Source of the DNA: Desulfurivibrio sp.
GTDB taxonomy: Bacteria; Desulfobacterota; Desulfobulbia; Desulfobulbales; SURF-16
Length of the DNA stretch: 44,063 bases
Direction of reading: 5' to 3'
NCBI GenBank assembly: GCA_003605035.1
Contig: QZKJ01000109.1
Location: 1 to 44,063, forward strand
Translations under genes and position numbers: made by a program
Notes under the pieces: model-generated
What the model saw: the letters and a program-made list of their open reading frames with translations, nothing else
Told to the model about the DNA's origin: nothing
The model's database searches: none
Shown here: positions 1 to 7,583 of the stretch, piece after piece
Layout: each line of letters starts with the position of its first letter
Numbering within the stretch: the first letter of the stretch is position 1

Positions 1-152
1 CAATATACCAGGAAGCGAAGAGCATTTCATTTTAAATATTAAATATTTCGGCAAGTTATGCTGAAATATTAGCTAAAAATAGCAACTCCGAAAGTTGAGT
101 TTGTAAGAACTACCCTAAAAGGAACTTTTGATGACATTGTATTTGTTTCACG
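1..152 (-). other. Partial distal integron cassette
   Basis: This AT-rich stretch lies beyond the attC site at 153-215, so by position it is the proximal end of the next cassette, running off the window edge. On the minus strand I see only a 22-codon reading frame starting near 138 and a possible start near 33 that leaves the window. No gene can be called. Its base composition is clearly lower in GC than the intI gene, as is common for cassettes. Confidence 0.5.
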
Positions 153-215
153 GCCTAACGATTAAGGTGTGTGACGCCTGCGTGGCAGGCGTCACACACG
201 ACCGCCTGGTTAGGC
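153..215 (-). repeat. attC: attC recombination site (integron cassette)
   Basis: The site is bounded by GCCTAAC (153-159) and GTTAGGC (209-215), the inverted R''/R' core boxes (RYYYAAC / GTTRRRY) expected of attC. Between them is a nearly perfect 15-bp inverted repeat (GTGTGTGACGCCTGC and its complement) around a 3-nt loop. At 63 bp it is a normal short attC. It lies directly after the stop codon of the minus-strand cassette gene at 217-558, as in true cassettes, and the array points away from intI. Confidence 0.9.
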
Positions 216-216
216 T

Positions 217-558
217 TTATTCCCTAGATATTTTTTCCCATTGATGGGCATAATACCCTTCTTCACTATTGCAATCGTCGCATATTAAACACTCTGTATC
301 ACCACATCTATGATAAGCATCTAACAATGCTTCACCTTTTAACTCAGTCGTACATTCGTTATGATGCCCCCCAGGGTCAGTGACACCTGAACATGTTTTA
401 GAAAGGTATGGTTCGAGTACAGCTTTTTGTTTAGGTGATAATGAACTAAAACCTTGCGTTACCGCACGTTTAGCAATTCCTTCAGCGCCAGCAAATGTCG
501 CATTATCGAAAATTCCATGAGCTAGTTGATAATCTAGTATTCTTTCTTCAATTCCCAT
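217..558 (-). CDS. Integron cassette protein, Cys-rich hypothetical
   Basis: A 113-residue protein of unknown function. It has Cys at 56, 69, 85, 90, 93 and 96 and adjacent His at 65-66, a pattern that could bind zinc (CxxCxxC near the C-terminus); this is inference from the residues alone. There is no signal peptide or membrane segment. The ORF fills the cassette: its stop lies one base from attC and its start is about 45 bp from the GTTAGGC box at 602-608. Its AT-richness contrasts with the rest of the window and fits horizontal acquisition. I do not recognise the family. Confidence 0.8.
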   Translation of the reverse strand: MGIEERILDYQLAHGIFDNATFAGAEGIAKRAVTQGFSSLSPKQKAVLEPYLSKTCSGVTDPGGHHNECTTELKGEALLDAYHRCGDTECLICDDCNSEEGYYAHQWEKISRE

Positions 559-601
559 AACTTATCCTTTTATTGGTTTTAATATAGAATGGCTCTAGTA
601 A

Positions 602-760
602 GCCTAACATTGTTAATAAGTGGAAAGCTGTCCATCATATTAACCCATATAGATGGACAAAATTTCCATTTATTTTAATATTGAAATAGAAAACATGGAA
701 AATTTGTCCCCATGTTGTCCACTTATTACATAATGGCTTGTATTTTTCCACTTATTACGA
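602..760. other. attI: Putative attI and intI promoter region
   Basis: GCCTAAC at 602-608 (GTTAGGC on the minus strand) is the core site where the first cassette joins, so attI should extend from here toward intI. The region carries three copies of a 12-bp motif, TTCCACTTATTA or a close variant: inverted at 614-625 and direct at about 718-729 and 747-758. It also has an 8-bp inverted repeat TGTCCATC/GATGGACA (629-636, 652-659) and a 15-bp inverted repeat with one mismatch (655-669, 695-709). Integrase-binding direct repeats and an overlapping intI promoter are normal parts of attI, but the exact assignment here is inference. Confidence 0.65.
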
Positions 761-776
761 TATTAAAGCATGTATT

Positions 777-1769
777 ATGGAAAAGAAACCGAAATTCCGA
801 CCCAATCCAAAACTCAAGCTCATGGACCAGGTGCGTGAGGTTCTCCGTTACCATCACTATGCCTACCGTACCGAGCAAACCTATTGCCAGTGGATTCTGC
901 GCTATATTTACCACTTCGGCGGCAAAACCCATCCCGCAACGCTCCAGGCCAAGGACGTGGAGGGTTTTCTTTCCCATCTTGCCACCGAGGGCAAGGTTTC
1001 AGCCTCCACCCAGCGGCAGGCCTTGAATGCGCTGGTCTTCCTCTATCGCGATGTCCTCGACCAGCCCATTGACGGAGAGATCGCCCCTGTGCGCAGTAAG
1101 CGCCTGCCCAGGCCGCCCACAGTGCTGACCCAGACCGAGGTCCAGGGCCTGCTGGGAGCCATGGCGGGCAAACATGCCCTGATGGCAAGAATTCTCTACG
1201 GCGGCGGCCTGCGCCTGATGGAATGCATCCGGCTGCGCATCCAGGACGTTGATTTCGGCCAGAATCTTATTTTTGTCCGGGGCGGCAAGGGTGGCAAGGA
1301 CCGCACCACCATCCTGCCCAGGAATCTCCATGATGAACTACTCGCTCATATCGAAGAAGTGAAAGAGCTTCATCATCAGGACCTTGAGGCCGGGTTCGGT
1401 GAAGTCCATATCCCCGAGGCCCTGGCCGTAAAATACCCCACTGCCGCGCGGGAGACCGGCTGGCAATGGGTTTTCCCGGCAGGCAAACGGTCCATTGATC
1501 CGCGTTCCGGCAAGGAGATGCGCCACCATGTTCTTGAATCCGGTCTGCAGAAGGCGGTAAAGCGGGCGGCGCAGCGGGCCGGGATCGACAAGAAGATCGG
1601 CTGTCATACCCTGCGTCACAGCTTCGCCACCCATCTGCTGGAGCAGGGGGTGAACATCCGGGTGCTCCAAGAGCTCCTCGGCCATGCCGACGTGAAAACC
1701 ACGGAGATTTACACCCATGTCATGGCCCGCGATATCCGGGGCCTGCAGAGCCCGCTGGACCGCCTGTAG
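777..1769 (+). CDS. intI: Integron integrase IntI (tyrosine recombinase)
   Basis: A 330-residue site-specific recombinase that joins attI and attC sites. It has an N-terminal SAM-like core-binding domain (about 14-100) and a C-terminal catalytic domain. Catalytic residues are visible as R146, a Lys in the GGKGGKDR segment (171/174), H277 and R280 in HTLRHS, H303 in LLGHAD and Y312 in IYTHV. The segment at about 213-234 (EALAVKYP...WQWVFPA) is the extra domain found only in integron integrases and separates it from XerC/D and phage integrases. The ATG at 777 is chosen; an upstream TTG at 738 is in frame but would add residues without homology. It is transcribed away from the cassette array, the usual arrangement, and appears intact. 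Confidence 0.95.
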   Translation: MEKKPKFRPNPKLKLMDQVREVLRYHHYAYRTEQTYCQWILRYIYHFGGKTHPATLQAKDVEGFLSHLATEGKVSASTQRQALNALVFLYRDVLDQPIDGEIAPVRSKRLPRPPTVLTQTEVQGLLGAMAGKHALMARILYGGGLRLMECIRLRIQDVDFGQNLIFVRGGKGGKDRTTILPRNLHDELLAHIEEVKELHHQDLEAGFGEVHIPEALAVKYPTAARETGWQWVFPAGKRSIDPRSGKEMRHHVLESGLQKAVKRAAQRAGIDKKIGCHTLRHSFATHLLEQGVNIRVLQELLGHADVKTTEIYTHVMARDIRGLQSPLDRL

Positions 1770-2334
1770 TCGAAGGCCAGGCCGTTTTCCCGTCAGACCG
1801 TGGCGCGCCGGATTTCCCCTCCCGGAAAACGGCAAAGCCGGGCTGTCATCAGCGGACAACCCGGCTTGGCGTGCAAATATTCATGTCATGTTTCCCCACC
1901 ATGCAGCAGGTCAGGTTTTTTTCATTTAGCCAGGCCTCCTCTTACAATAAGATTGAGCATCTGCAAAGAGGCAAATTGCCGCATCCTGGCGCCAACACCA
2001 GGGGCAGGGCACCCACCCCGCGGGGCTTTCATTATTCGTTGTTCCCGCTTGCGGAGATGGGGGTCAGCTGCATTGGCGAGAGCAAGCCTGGCAATCGGTG
2101 TGCCGTTAAAAATCGAATTTGCCATCAATGGAGACGCATAATCGGTAAGGGGGGGCCTTCTCTCCCCCCATGCCACCAGGGACCGGAAACCAGGACTGGG
2201 GACGTTTCACCCCCTTCACTGTTCGCCGCGGCAAGTCTCCAGGCCGCTGGCAGTTCCTTCCCTTGTTTGGGCAGAAACCGGGAAAACCGCGGGCTCCCGC
2301 AAGTTCCTGCAAGGGCAGGGTGAGGGATCAGCTG
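1770..2334. other. Intergenic region with inverted repeats after intI
   Basis: No credible gene is visible in this 565-bp gap. Two inverted repeats follow intI: GCCGTTTTCC (1781-1790) with its complement at 1824-1833, and AAGCCGGGCTGTC (1835-1847) with an imperfect complement at 1854-1867. The second could stop or stabilise the intI transcript but lacks a U tract. The rest is GC-rich and has no coding signature on either strand. Confidence 0.55.
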
Positions 2335-3138
2335 TTATCGCAGCCTCTCCCTGTACTGCACCAGCTCGGCGGCCAGGGTGGTGTTGTCGATGAGCAGGGA
2401 GAACTCGTGGTTTGAGCTCAGCGCCGAATGGGTCAGGTTGTGGCTGCCGAGAAAGACATAGCGCCGGTCGATGACCACGAATTTGGCATGGGTGGTGGTG
2501 GCGGGGGAATCGAAGCTGACGTCAATGCCGTTTTTGCTCAGGGTGCGGGCCGCCTTCCTGTTTTCCTTGTTGATCTCCGGGTCGTAGCCGGAGTTCTCCA
2601 GCAGGACACGGATCTGCACCCCCTTTGCGCGGGCCTTGAGCAGTTCCCGCAGCAGGCTGGCCGGCTTGTTGCCCTTTGACGAGGTGGTCTTGAAGAGAAA
2701 CATCACCATGTCAATGGAATGGTCGGCCCCGCGGATGAAATCGACCAGGGTGTCGTAATATCTGTCATCCGGCAGGGTGACGATGTCGCCGGGGCTGGTG
2801 GTGATTTTCTGGTGATAGGAAACCTCGGGCTGCGCCGTCTGCGGTCCGGGAGCATTGCCGATGGCCAGATAGGGCCGCATCGCCTCCAGCGAGTCCCGGC
2901 CGATGCCGGGAACCGCGAGCAGTTGGTCAAAGCTGGTGAAGGGGCCATGGCCCTGGCGGTATTTGATAATGGCCGCGGCCCGGCTTTCCCCGATATAGGG
3001 CAGTTCCTGCAGCTGCCGGGCGGTGGCGGTATTGAGGTTGACCCGGTCGGGCAGGCACGGCGCGGCGACCGGCCGGATGGTCAGCAGCAGGATGATGAGC
3101 AGCAGGCGGCAGAGCTTGCGGAATGGCGGATTTTTCAT
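2335..3138 (-). CDS. Secreted HhH/ComEA-like and phospholipase D-type nuclease
   Basis: From the ATG at 3138 this is 267 residues: a signal peptide (basic KNPPFRKLCR, then a leucine-rich core), a ComEA-type double helix-hairpin-helix DNA-binding module (about 33-93, NLNTATARQLQELPYIG and VPGIG) and one phospholipase D domain with the HKD signature H217-x-K219-x4-D224 followed by GSHN. A single HKD motif matches the Nuc/endonuclease branch of the PLD superfamily, which works as a dimer. The likely role is a periplasmic or exported nuclease acting on DNA; a lipid substrate cannot be excluded. An ATG at 3183 is in frame but would add 15 residues before the signal peptide; neither start has a good ribosome site. 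Confidence 0.85.
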   Translation of the reverse strand: MKNPPFRKLCRLLLIILLLTIRPVAAPCLPDRVNLNTATARQLQELPYIGESRAAAIIKYRQGHGPFTSFDQLLAVPGIGRDSLEAMRPYLAIGNAPGPQTAQPEVSYHQKITTSPGDIVTLPDDRYYDTLVDFIRGADHSIDMVMFLFKTTSSKGNKPASLLRELLKARAKGVQIRVLLENSGYDPEINKENRKAARTLSKNGIDVSFDSPATTTHAKFVVIDRRYVFLGSHNLTHSALSSNHEFSLLIDNTTLAAELVQYRERLR

Positions 3139-3230
3139 GGCGGCGGATGGCGGATTGTTAGGATTGCAGATGATCTGGCTCATATCCTAGCAGGTTCATC
3201 CGCAACTCTCAACTCCCAAACCGCGGACAT

Positions 3231-4454
3231 TTACTCCATGATCAGGGCGTCCGCCACCATTTGCCAGAGGTATTTCACCGGGATATCCATCGCGTGTTCC
3301 TTCAGGAGCTGCTTGATCTGGCCGTGGCAGCTGTGACAGGGCACCACGATCATCTCCGGATTGACGCGTTTGATCTGCTCAATCTTCCGGAGGCCGTAAT
3401 GGAGCCGCTCCTCCCGGTAGGGGGTCAGCAGGGTGCCGCCACCGCCGCCGCAGCAATAGCCGTTTGCCTTGGCCGGATAGAGATCGACCCAGTTCGGCAC
3501 AAACTGATCCAGCACCCAGCGCGGCTCTTCGAAATAACCGTGGCCGAAAATCTCCTCGGATTTCCGGCCGTAGTTGCAGGGGTCGTGATAGGCCACGCGC
3601 TGTCCGAACATGGACGTATCCAGTTTGATCCTGCCGGACTTGAGGTAGTCCACCAGCAGATCAAAGACGGTGAAGGCCTGGTGCCTGTCAAAAAAATCCG
3701 GAAACCATTTCAGCAACCCTGCCCGGGTCGCCATGTAGGCGTGTCCTCATTCGGGGTACATGAGGTTGGCGATTTCCAGTTTCTTCATGTTTTCAACTAT
3801 CCGCCCCACCGAGATCTTCATGGCCTCGTCGTCGCCGGAAAAGAGACCCCAGTTGACGCCTTCCCAGTTTTCCTTGGGGATGGTCCAGTCTTCCTTGGCG
3901 GCATGAAAGATTTTCCACCAGTGCACCAGATCTTCGTTCTGGGTGTTGACCAGCTTGTTGTGCAGGGTGTGCAGGATGTTTGCCCCTTTTTTGTCCAGCG
4001 GCACCTGAAAATCGGCGAATCCGGGCAGGGCGGCCACCTCTGCCCCGACATCTTCGATAATGAAGACAAAATCCTCTTCCGGCAGGCCGATGTTGTTGCC
4101 GGTCGTCAGGCAAAGCTCAACGCCCTTGTGGATCATGCCCGGCACCTTGTCGCGGTCAACCATGCCCCGGATGGTGCGGATGGTATTGATGATACTGATT
4201 CCCATGGGGCAGGCGTGCTCGCATTTGCCGCACATGGTGCACAGCCACGGCAGTCTGGAGGCGATCAGTTCCTCATCCCTGCCCATGAGCACCATGCGGA
4301 TGATTCTGCGGGGATCAAATCCGTCCACGCCGGTCAGGGGGCATCCCGCGGAACAGGAGCCGCAGGCCATGCACATGTCCGTCACATGCGCACTGTCCCG
4401 CAGCGGCGCCTGCTGCCTGATTACAGACGGTTTCCTTATGGTGAGGGTTTCCAT
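3231..4454 (-). CDS. HdrD-like Fe-S protein, predicted selenoprotein (UGA at 3747-3749)
   Basis: Two same-frame ORFs (4454-3750 and 3746-3231) are separated only by UGA at 3749-3747. Read through, the product is 407 residues. The N-terminal half has two [4Fe-4S] ferredoxin motifs (CMACGSCSAGCP and CTMCGKCEHACP). The C-terminal half has CCG-type cysteines C293, C334-C335 and C373-x2-C376. UGA is codon 236, in PE-U-GHAY, where HdrD/DsrK-type proteins have PECGHA. A 7-bp stem with loop GGGCA begins 15 nt after the UGA (see SECIS). The family reduces disulfides or related sulfur substrates, passing electrons from its ferredoxin domain to a catalytic Fe-S site. The start is METLTIRKPS; longer in-frame starts run into a REP repeat. 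It is the last gene of the Hdr set. The alternative is a nonsense-mutated pseudogene; the intact downstream half and the hairpin argue against that. Confidence 0.85.
3713..3731 (-). promoter_or_regulatory. Predicted bacterial SECIS hairpin
   Basis: On the minus strand, 15 nt after the UGA at 3749-3747, GCGACCC (3731-3725) pairs with GGGTTGC (3719-3713) around the 5-nt loop GGGCA (3724-3720). All seven pairs form, one as G-U, and two further G-U wobble pairs can extend the base. The loop starts 22 nt after the UGA and begins with G. Both features match the described bacterial SECIS model (loop about 16-37 nt after UGA, G in the first two loop positions). It lies inside the coding region, as bacterial SECIS elements do. 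Confidence 0.75.
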
Positions 4455-4514
4455 TGTTTTCCCATTGTTGTTTTTATCCGAAAGTCCTTTGTCTGTCGTG
4501 TTGTCGGCCGGACC

Positions 4515-4586
4515 GTAGGAGCGGGCCATGCCCGCGACCTCCGTGGCATTGCGGCTATCTTTATCGCGGGCTTGGCCCGCTCCTAC
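4515..4586. repeat. REP doublet (REPIN-like inverted pair)
   Basis: Two inverted copies of a REP-type sequence, GTAGGAGCGGGCCATGCCCG (4515-4534) and the complement of GTAGGAGCGGGCCAAGCCCG (4586-4567), each containing its own small palindrome, are separated by about 26 bp. The pair sits between the tandem HdrA gene and the HdrD-like gene. This form resembles REP doublets mobilised by REP-associated tyrosine transposases, a fragment of which appears at the far end of the window. In RNA it would fold into a strong hairpin and could alter expression of the HdrD-like gene relative to the upstream genes. Confidence 0.8.
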
Positions 4587-4640
4587 GACCTGAGACTTTC
4601 ATGTTTTGTATTGTTCCCGCGGTGATGGCGGTTTATTTGC

Positions 4641-7583
4641 TCAGCCCAGCGCCGCCTCTATCTCATCCAGCACGCCGTACTCTTCAAAATCCCCGATCAG
4701 GGTGGCGCCGTTGGGGCACTCGGCCGCGCACAGTCCGCAGCCCTGGCAGGCGACCGGATCAACCATGATCCTGCCCAGCTCCGGATCAACGAACCTGGCG
4801 TCAAAGGGACATATGGCGATGCAACGTTCGCACAGGGAACAGATGGCGTGCCGCACATAGGCCGCCTGCCGGGAGGCGGCAATAGTGTCTCTGGTAAGAA
4901 TCCGCAAGGCGCGCAGACCAGCCGCTTTCCCTTCCTGGACCGCCTCGGCGGCCCGCACCGGGCCCCTGGCCAGGCCGCCGACAAAAATGCCTTCCCTGCC
5001 GGTATCCACCGGCCGCCATTTGCTGTCAGCCTCCCGGATAAAGCCGTCCTGCGTCGTTTGCACCTGAAAGGCCGAGGCCAGCAAGTCAACCGGGTTGGGG
5101 ATCAGGCCTGAGGCCAGGGCCACCCGGTCTGCCTCAAGGCAAACCGGCTCACAGAGAATCGGGTCATATCCTTCCACCAGAACCCGGCCTGCTTCGATTT
5201 TTACTTCCGGTTTTGCGTGTTTTTCAAAGGGGATAAAGAGAATGCCTTTGGCCCGGGCCTGGGTATACAATTTTTCCGAGGCGCCGTAGGTCATCATGTC
5301 CCGGTAGAAAATAGAGATCTGGCAATCCGGATTGAGCTCTTTCAGCTTCATCGCGGTTTGCAGTGATTTTACACAGCAGATCCGGCTGCAGTAGTTGCGC
5401 GGTTCCTCTCTTGAGCCGACGCACTGCATGAACACCGCGCTGTTGATATTGGCTGCATCGACGCCCGGCTGGTGCAGTTCTGCCTCAAGCTCATACAGCG
5501 ACATGATTTTTTTATCGGCCGGGGCGCCGGAGGGCAGATCCGCCTGAGTGCCGCCGGTGGCGAGCACGGCCGCCCCGTGCAGAACCTGCGTTTCCTGCCC
5601 GCTGCTGTCGCGAAGTCTTGCCACGAAGCGGCCGGCCACCCCGGTGTTGTGGATAACTTCGGTGGCGGTATGGATGGTGATCAGCGGATGGTTTTTGGCT
5701 TCATCCATGAGCCGGCCGATCATCTCCCGGATTTCTCCATCATGGATATTGACGAAATTGCCGCCAATGGTCTGCTTTTTTTCAACCAGAGTGACCTTGA
5801 TGTTGTGAGCAGCGATGGCAAGGGCCGCACTGAGTCCTGCCGGGCCACTGCCGATGACCAGTGCGGTTTTCTGGATGGGCCGGCAATCCGTTGGGGGTAT
5901 TTTTTTTCTGAAAAGACGGCTGGCGCGCATCTCCAGTTGATTCATCACCTCACCTAGCAGCTCATCCGAAGACGTATTCGCGGCCAGGCCGCGCAGATCG
6001 ACAACATCCATGAATTGCCCTGGGATGCCGGTTTGCGCGGCCAGCTGCTTGAGTTTCGGCAGCAACACCCGGGCGTCGCAGGCGGCAAAAAGCAGCCGGT
6101 TGGCAGGGCCGTTGAGCACGGTTTCCTTGACGTTGGCAAAGCCCTCCGCGGCACAGACGCTCTGTGCCTGCATGATATCTATTTTGCCGGGTATTTTTTT
6201 GAGTTCAGCTTCGAGCCGGTTTTCGGCAATGACCTGGTCCAGCGACCCATTGCAGGAGCAGAGCACCACCTGCAGGTGGGGAGCCCCTGAAACCTTATCA
6301 GGCAGGGGAGTGGCAGCCTGTTTTTCAGGTTTACTCCCGGCAGAGGAGAGCATCTGCGCCAGGCGTTCTGAAACAGCGCTGGCGCTCACCACGGCACTGC
6401 CGATATCCATCCATTCGGAAACCGCGTCGGTTGCCAAAACACCGGGATGAGCGGCAAAATCCGGCGGTTTTTGCCGCGGGTCCCTGCCGGTCGCCAGAAC
6501 CGCCATATCAAAGACAGCGCGGGTGGGCTTGCCGCTGTGATCCACATAGCTGATTCTGAGGTTGCCCTCTTCATCACTCGGTTCGATGCTGTGAATCCGG
6601 CAGCGCACGAAGTTCACATTCTTTTCTTTTTCCGCCTGATCCCGGTAACGCTGATAATCCCGGCCAAAGGTACGCATATCCATATAAAAAATCGTGGTTT
6701 GCGTCTCCTGGCCCAGCCTTTCCTTGGCAAACAGGGCCTGTTTGATGGAAATCATGCAGCAGGCGCTGGAGCAGTAATCCGCGCCGATCATCGGGTTGCG
6801 CGAGCCAACGCACTGGATCCAGGCGATTTTCCTGGGAGGGTGTTGGTCTGATGGACGAATGAGGCTGCCCTGATATGGGCCGCTGCTGCTTAAGATTCGT
6901 TCAAAGGCGCTGCTGGTGACCACATTGGGGAAATGGGCCATGCCATAGACGTCCATATCCTGGGGATTGAACAGTGGGGCGCCGGCGGCCAGCACCACCC
7001 CGCCGATGTTTTCAAAGGTGAGTGTCTCTGGCTTTCTCTCCAGATCAATGGCGCTAGTTGCGCAGACCTTGACACATTCACCACAGCGGGTGCAGGCATC
7101 CAGATCAATAACCCGCTGATTGGGCATCTGGTAGGGAACCGCAAGATAAATCGCCTTTCGTTTTCCCAGTTCGGCATTGAAGCTGTCCGGAACCTCCACC
7201 GGGCAGACCTTTTCGCAATCGCCGCAGCCGATGCAGCGGCCGGCATCAACGCCGGTGGCTTGCCTTACCGCCGTAACGGTCATATTGCCGGGATTTCCCT
7301 CAACCGCCGTCACTTCGGTGGACAGGAGCACCTCGATGTTGTCATGGGACAAGCCCTTGCGCAGGCAGAACGCCTCGCTGCTATCCCGGTCAAACATGGG
7401 CAGCATCCGGCAGATGCCGCAATGGTTATTGGGAAACTGACGGTCAAGGCGGCTGAGAATGCCGCCCATGGCAGGGGCCCGGTCAAGCAAACCGACCCTG
7501 TAACCCAGTTCGGCAAGATCCAGGGCGCTGCGAATCCCGCTGATTCCCGCGCCGATCACAAGTATTCTGGCTGGCTGGTTCAT
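4641..7583 (-). CDS. Tandem HdrA-like flavo-iron-sulfur fusion protein
   Basis: This 980-residue protein has two HdrA-like modules in one chain. Module 1 (about 1-420) starts directly with an FAD-binding Rossmann motif (GAGISGIRSA, residues 11-20), then CGIC (55-58, the HdrA inner cluster position) and two ferredoxin motifs (CIGCGDCEKVCP, CTRCGECVKVC). Module 2 begins near 435 with the HdrA N-terminal domain (LCSCNG...VCAAEG), followed by a second FAD motif (GSGPAGLSAA, about 575), the YCSRICC segment and two C-terminal ferredoxin motifs. The Cys pair expected after the second FAD motif is missing. HdrA subunits normally form a homodimer and bifurcate electrons at FAD; a fused, asymmetric version suggests divided roles. 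The start overlaps the preceding stop as ATGA, so translation is probably coupled. Confidence 0.9.
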   Translation of the reverse strand: MNQPARILVIGAGISGIRSALDLAELGYRVGLLDRAPAMGGILSRLDRQFPNNHCGICRMLPMFDRDSSEAFCLRKGLSHDNIEVLLSTEVTAVEGNPGNMTVTAVRQATGVDAGRCIGCGDCEKVCPVEVPDSFNAELGKRKAIYLAVPYQMPNQRVIDLDACTRCGECVKVCATSAIDLERKPETLTFENIGGVVLAAGAPLFNPQDMDVYGMAHFPNVVTSSAFERILSSSGPYQGSLIRPSDQHPPRKIAWIQCVGSRNPMIGADYCSSACCMISIKQALFAKERLGQETQTTIFYMDMRTFGRDYQRYRDQAEKEKNVNFVRCRIHSIEPSDEEGNLRISYVDHSGKPTRAVFDMAVLATGRDPRQKPPDFAAHPGVLATDAVSEWMDIGSAVVSASAVSERLAQMLSSAGSKPEKQAATPLPDKVSGAPHLQVVLCSCNGSLDQVIAENRLEAELKKIPGKIDIMQAQSVCAAEGFANVKETVLNGPANRLLFAACDARVLLPKLKQLAAQTGIPGQFMDVVDLRGLAANTSSDELLGEVMNQLEMRASRLFRKKIPPTDCRPIQKTALVIGSGPAGLSAALAIAAHNIKVTLVEKKQTIGGNFVNIHDGEIREMIGRLMDEAKNHPLITIHTATEVIHNTGVAGRFVARLRDSSGQETQVLHGAAVLATGGTQADLPSGAPADKKIMSLYELEAELHQPGVDAANINSAVFMQCVGSREEPRNYCSRICCVKSLQTAMKLKELNPDCQISIFYRDMMTYGASEKLYTQARAKGILFIPFEKHAKPEVKIEAGRVLVEGYDPILCEPVCLEADRVALASGLIPNPVDLLASAFQVQTTQDGFIREADSKWRPVDTGREGIFVGGLARGPVRAAEAVQEGKAAGLRALRILTRDTIAASRQAAYVRHAICSLCERCIAICPFDARFVDPELGRIMVDPVACQGCGLCAAECPNGATLIGDFEEYGVLDEIEAALG

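Noticed and set aside
3231..3734. Reading 3231-3734 and 3750-4454 as two separate genes or a frameshifted pseudogene
   Set aside because: Both halves are in the same frame, only a UGA intervenes, the join restores a conserved family motif, and a SECIS-like hairpin follows. The ATG at 3734 lies within the conserved GHAYMATR segment and has no ribosome site.
3231..4454. Calling the HdrD-like gene dsrK
   Set aside because: DsrK belongs to dsrMKJOP; none of dsrM, J, O or P is present, and this gene sits at the end of an hdr/mvhD operon.
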